The translations under genes and the position numbers were made by a program. A stretch of 35,515 bases of DNA, from contig SVSU01000010.1 in assembly GCA_015064135.1 (NCBI GenBank), forward strand, positions 1 through 35,515. The letters run 5' to 3'. Numbering within the stretch: the first letter of the stretch is position 1; every line of letters begins with the position of its first letter. Below are positions 33,337 through 35,515 of this stretch, one piece after another. Under the pieces are notes generated by a model, which worked only from the letters and a program-made list of their open reading frames with translations, ran no database searches and was not told the origin of the DNA. The stretch comes from Oscillospiraceae bacterium (lineage in GTDB: Bacteria > Bacillota > Clostridia > Oscillospirales > CAG-272).

Positions 33337-34281
33337 ATGAAAGCGGCTATTGAAAAGGAACCTGATATCATCGCTCTTCCGAATATAGCGGAGAGAAGAC
33401 AGGTTCACCTCATCAATCCACACGCCTGCAGCGGCAAGCATACCGCTATGGCAAAACGATTGGCTGAGAGTACGGGCGGAGAAATTGTAATGTCCGAACA
33501 CGGCGGATTTGCCGAGGAATATGCTGCGGAGCTGTTTACGAAAGACCGATTTGCTCATCTTGTGGTATACGGCGGCGACGGCACCGTGTGTGAGGCTGTC
33601 AATGGTATTATGAAGTCGGGAAACAACCACACCGCATCCTTTTCCGTGATTCCCGTGGGAAGCGGAAACGATTTTTCGGCGTACGCCAACGACGGGGGAA
33701 TGTTTAAAAAAGCTGAGCTTGTACCCCTTGATATTTGTCGGGCGAATGACAGGTTTTTTATCAATATGCTGAACATCGGCTTTGACTGCAGTGTGGTGTA
33801 CAGAACCTTGCGTTATAAAAAAAATCCCCTCATTCGGGGGAAGATGAAATATATTGCAGGGGTCGTGGGTGAGCTTGTGAATAAGAAGCCCATTTCCGTG
33901 AAGATCACCATGGACAGAGGGGATGAGCTTGATACGTCCGTTTTGCTGACCGCCTGTGCCAACGGAAGATTCTGCGGCGGCGGCTTCTGTGCGGCTCCTC
34001 TGGCAGACATGATGGATGGATTGATGGATGTTCTTGTGGTAAAAGATATCAGCCGCAGGGAGTTTATTTCCATGGTGGGAGATTATAAGAACGGAACATA
34101 CATCGAGTCGGACGGCACTATGAAAAAGAAATTCGAGGATATTCTTATGTACCGCCGATGCCGTGAATACCGCGTATCGGGTATTGAACGATATTGCATC
34201 GACGGAGAGCTTATCGAACCCGATGACGGGACAGTGGCGGTAAGCTGCATCAAAAACGGAATTTGGTTTGCGGCTTTGTGA
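33337..34281 (+). CDS. Diacylglycerol kinase-family lipid kinase (YegS/DgkB type)
   Basis: The 314-residue protein belongs to the DAGK catalytic family, which phosphorylates diacylglycerol or related lipids. It shows the N-terminal LINPHACSGKH, the nucleotide site YGGDGTVCEAVNG, IPVGSGNDFSAYA, and NIGFDCSVV, followed by ANGRFCGGGF and the C-terminal beta domain with CIDGELIE. Length is normal for the soluble group. GGTGAGG lies 7 bases before the ATG. The product may recycle diacylglycerol from membrane turnover; its precise substrate cannot be told from sequence. It converges on the gene at 34299 with only 17 bases between them and no clear terminator. Confidence 0.92.
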   Translation: MKAAIEKEPDIIALPNIAERRQVHLINPHACSGKHTAMAKRLAESTGGEIVMSEHGGFAEEYAAELFTKDRFAHLVVYGGDGTVCEAVNGIMKSGNNHTASFSVIPVGSGNDFSAYANDGGMFKKAELVPLDICRANDRFFINMLNIGFDCSVVYRTLRYKKNPLIRGKMKYIAGVVGELVNKKPISVKITMDRGDELDTSVLLTACANGRFCGGGFCAAPLADMMDGLMDVLVVKDISRREFISMVGDYKNGTYIESDGTMKKKFEDILMYRRCREYRVSGIERYCIDGELIEPDDGTVAVSCIKNGIWFAAL

Positions 34282-34298
34282 AAAGGAAAATTTGAAAC

Positions 34299-34991
34299 TC
34301 AGCCGTTTCTCCGCTTGGGGATGAGAGCAACAATGACGGCGACCAGAGCAACGGCGATGATGATGGCGATCCAGATGGCAGCCCAGTTTGTGCCGCCGTC
34401 CTCCTCACCGGTCGTTACGGGAGAGTTTGTACCATCAGCGGATTCGTCGCCGAGGGTTCCGGTTTCGGTTCCGTTTTCGATAACGCCGTCGCCGTTGCCT
34501 CCATCGGCTGTTCTGCCGTTTCTCATGCCGTTCATGGATTCGGACATGGAGCCGTCCATGGAATTGCCTGTAGATCCGCCCATGGAATTGCCGGCAGTTC
34601 CGCCTGCTGTATTGCCTGTGGATCCGCCTGCTGTATTGCCGGCAGAATTGCCGTCAACGGAGCCTCTGTTGTTTCCGCTGTTTTCGGTGCCGCCCTGGCC
34701 GATTGGCGCATTGCTGTTTGCAGCGTTATTTCCGTTGTTGGAGGAGTTGCTGCCATTCGCGGCATCATTTCCGTTGTTTGCCGTGCCATTTCCAACCATA
34801 TCATTTACCCCGTCGCGGATTCCATCTCCCATATCCTCCGCAGCACGGCCGAGATCTCCGAGAAATCCGCCGCCGCCGGAGCCTGTTCCCATGTTTCCTC
34901 CGTTGGAAGCGAAAGCGGAAAGGGAACAGAGTATTACGGTTCCCGTGAGCAGAAGGGCGGCAGTCAGTTTGTGAAGGTTCAGTTTTTTCAT
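34299..34991 (-). CDS. Secreted Gly/Asn/Ser-rich protein with C-terminal anchor
   Basis: The 230-residue protein has a signal peptide (1-28, likely cut after SAFA), a low-complexity middle (about 30-195) with repeats such as N-T-A-G-G-S-T-G and N-S-M-(G/D)-G-S, and a C-terminal transmembrane helix followed by PKRRNG. This arrangement resembles wall- or membrane-anchored surface proteins. The sequence before the helix, SPVTTGEE, is not a clear sortase signal, so a membrane anchor is more likely. I do not recognise the family. The low-complexity part could be prone to copy-number change. Confidence 0.7.
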   Translation of the reverse strand: MKKLNLHKLTAALLLTGTVILCSLSAFASNGGNMGTGSGGGGFLGDLGRAAEDMGDGIRDGVNDMVGNGTANNGNDAANGSNSSNNGNNAANSNAPIGQGGTENSGNNRGSVDGNSAGNTAGGSTGNTAGGTAGNSMGGSTGNSMDGSMSESMNGMRNGRTADGGNGDGVIENGTETGTLGDESADGTNSPVTTGEEDGGTNWAAIWIAIIIAVALVAVIVALIPKRRNG

Positions 34992-35059
34992 AATTAAATC
35001 TCCATTGGAAATAAAAATTTTACACTGATAGTTTTGTACCGAACCTGCGGGAATATTCA

Positions 35060-35413
35060 GTGGAACGAAAAAAGATTACACACGAAAGGTTTATTGCTTT
35101 GGAAAACAAGAGATTTACCAAAAATGATGATGGTTTTATTTGTGCCGGATGCGGAAAGGAGGTACCCCCACTCGGCTATACCTCAAGGAATCATTGTCCC
35201 TATTGTCTGACCTCTCTCCATTTGGATGTGAATCCCGGTGACAGAGCATCGGACTGCGGAGGGATCCTTCGGGCTGTGAAGGCAGAGCCTGACCCGAAAA
35301 AAGGTTTTATCATTATTCATAAATGCGAAAAATGCGGCGATATCCGAAGAAACAAAGCGGCAAAGGATGACGATACAGATCTTATTATCCGTCTCACCGC
35401 CGCGGAGCTGTGA
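35060..35413 (+). CDS. RNHCP domain protein
   Basis: The 117-residue protein has two zinc-binding-type Cys pairs. The first is in ICAGCGK, followed by the family-naming RNHCPYCL; a later HKCEKCGDIRRNKAA is a second ribbon. The conserved NPGDRASDCGG lies between them. RNHCP proteins are small and of unknown function, possibly nucleic-acid binding. The start is the ATG at 35060. The tcdA gene begins 8 bases after the stop, so the two are probably co-transcribed. Confidence 0.88.
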   Translation: MERKKITHERFIALENKRFTKNDDGFICAGCGKEVPPLGYTSRNHCPYCLTSLHLDVNPGDRASDCGGILRAVKAEPDPKKGFIIIHKCEKCGDIRRNKAAKDDDTDLIIRLTAAEL

Positions 35414-35421
35414 GGAGCGAT

Positions 35422-35515
35422 ATGAACGAAAAAGAAAGATTCAGCCGAACGGAAATGCTCCTCGGCGAAGAAGGGATGGCGCGTCTGAAGGCTGCCCATG
35501 TTGCGGTATTTGGCA
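35422..35515 (+). CDS. tcdA: tRNA threonylcarbamoyladenosine dehydratase TcdA, partial
   Basis: Only the first 31 codons are in the window. The start MNEKERFSRTEMLLGEEG followed by LKAAHVAVFG is typical of the ThiF/E1-like TcdA (CsdL) family, which cyclises the t6A base at tRNA position 37. The ATP-binding loop would follow outside the window. GAGGAG lies 5 bases before the ATG. ThiF or another E1-like protein cannot be excluded from this fragment. Confidence 0.75.
   Translation, partial: MNEKERFSRTEMLLGEEGMARLKAAHVAVFG

Noticed and set aside
34371-34400. Sortase signal before the C-terminal helix of the surface protein
   Set aside because: SPVTTG fits neither LPxTG nor the PxTG variants exactly, so sortase anchoring is not claimed.
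34315-34974. 219-residue Pro/Met-rich frame opposite the Gly/Asn/Ser-rich gene
   Set aside because: It is the complement of a low-complexity region; the minus-strand frame has a proper signal peptide and membrane helix.

Overview
This window is the replication-origin neighbourhood of a bacterial chromosome. The order rpmH-rnpA-yidD-yidC-jag (leftward) back to back with dnaA-dnaN-remB-gyrB-gyrA (rightward), with mnmE, mnmG, rsmG, noc and parAB close by, is the classical Bacillota (Firmicutes) origin arrangement. A remB (DUF370) gene, a Noc-type second ParB, DUF3842 and DUF6472 genes, sigma-A type promoters and moderately low GC point to class Clostridia. A gut lineage near the Oscillospirales or Christensenellales is my best guess; no search was possible.

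Layout. (1) 1-1057: tRNA-Ile2(CAU) on the minus strand with promoter and terminator, then 855 bases without a gene that carry six paired DnaA-box-like elements about 125-153 bases apart. (2) 1058-6574, minus strand: mnmE, a 548-base spacer with a 96-bp tandem repeat, then the jag-yidC-yidD-rnpA-rpmH cluster read from one strong promoter. (3) 6575-9355: divergent promoters, a G-rich tract and two kinds of palindromic site, dnaA, then an 872-base dnaA-dnaN spacer that looks like oriC (DnaA boxes, GC-rich link, AT-rich unwinding element, stacked palindromes). (4) 9356-17388, plus strand: dnaN, remB, gyrB, a PfkB sugar kinase, gyrA and a lipoprotein whose first codons contain a parS-like site. recF and yaaA are absent from their usual place between dnaN and remB. 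(5) 17448-20817, minus strand: parA, parB, an unknown two-helix membrane protein and a membrane-anchored MORN protein, with a perfect parS upstream of parA. (6) 20964-24889, plus strand: mnmG, rsmG, noc. (7) 25063-30523, minus strand, accessory: a three-repeat discoidin-like protein, a large DUF4838-type lipoprotein, and an ECF transporter S component behind a promoter-leader-terminator arrangement typical of a riboswitch. (8) 30694-35515: DUF3842, nth, cca, a DUF6472 mini-protein, a diacylglycerol-kinase-family protein, a Gly/Asn/Ser-rich secreted protein (minus), an RNHCP zinc-ribbon protein and the start of tcdA.

How the parts fit. DnaA, the beta clamp, gyrase, ParA/ParB/parS and Noc together start, unwind, copy, separate and protect the origin region. 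RpmH, RnpA, YidD, YidC and Jag supply ribosome, tRNA-processing and membrane-insertion functions. MnmE and MnmG, encoded about 18 kb apart on either side of dnaA, form one tRNA U34-modifying enzyme.

The most unusual signal is an asymmetric 24-bp element, TTTTCAACA-N6-TGTGGAAAA, repeated in the tRNA-mnmE spacer, found again at 33 kb after cca, and present with a 15-base spacer in oriC. It may be a DnaA-titrating or origin-control array. Other points of interest are a glutamate at the YidC groove-arginine position, Thr/His at the GyrA quinolone positions, an acidic insertion in GyrB, twin palindromes in the rpmH leader, a G-quadruplex motif between the divergent promoters, and the unclassified riboswitch-like leader.
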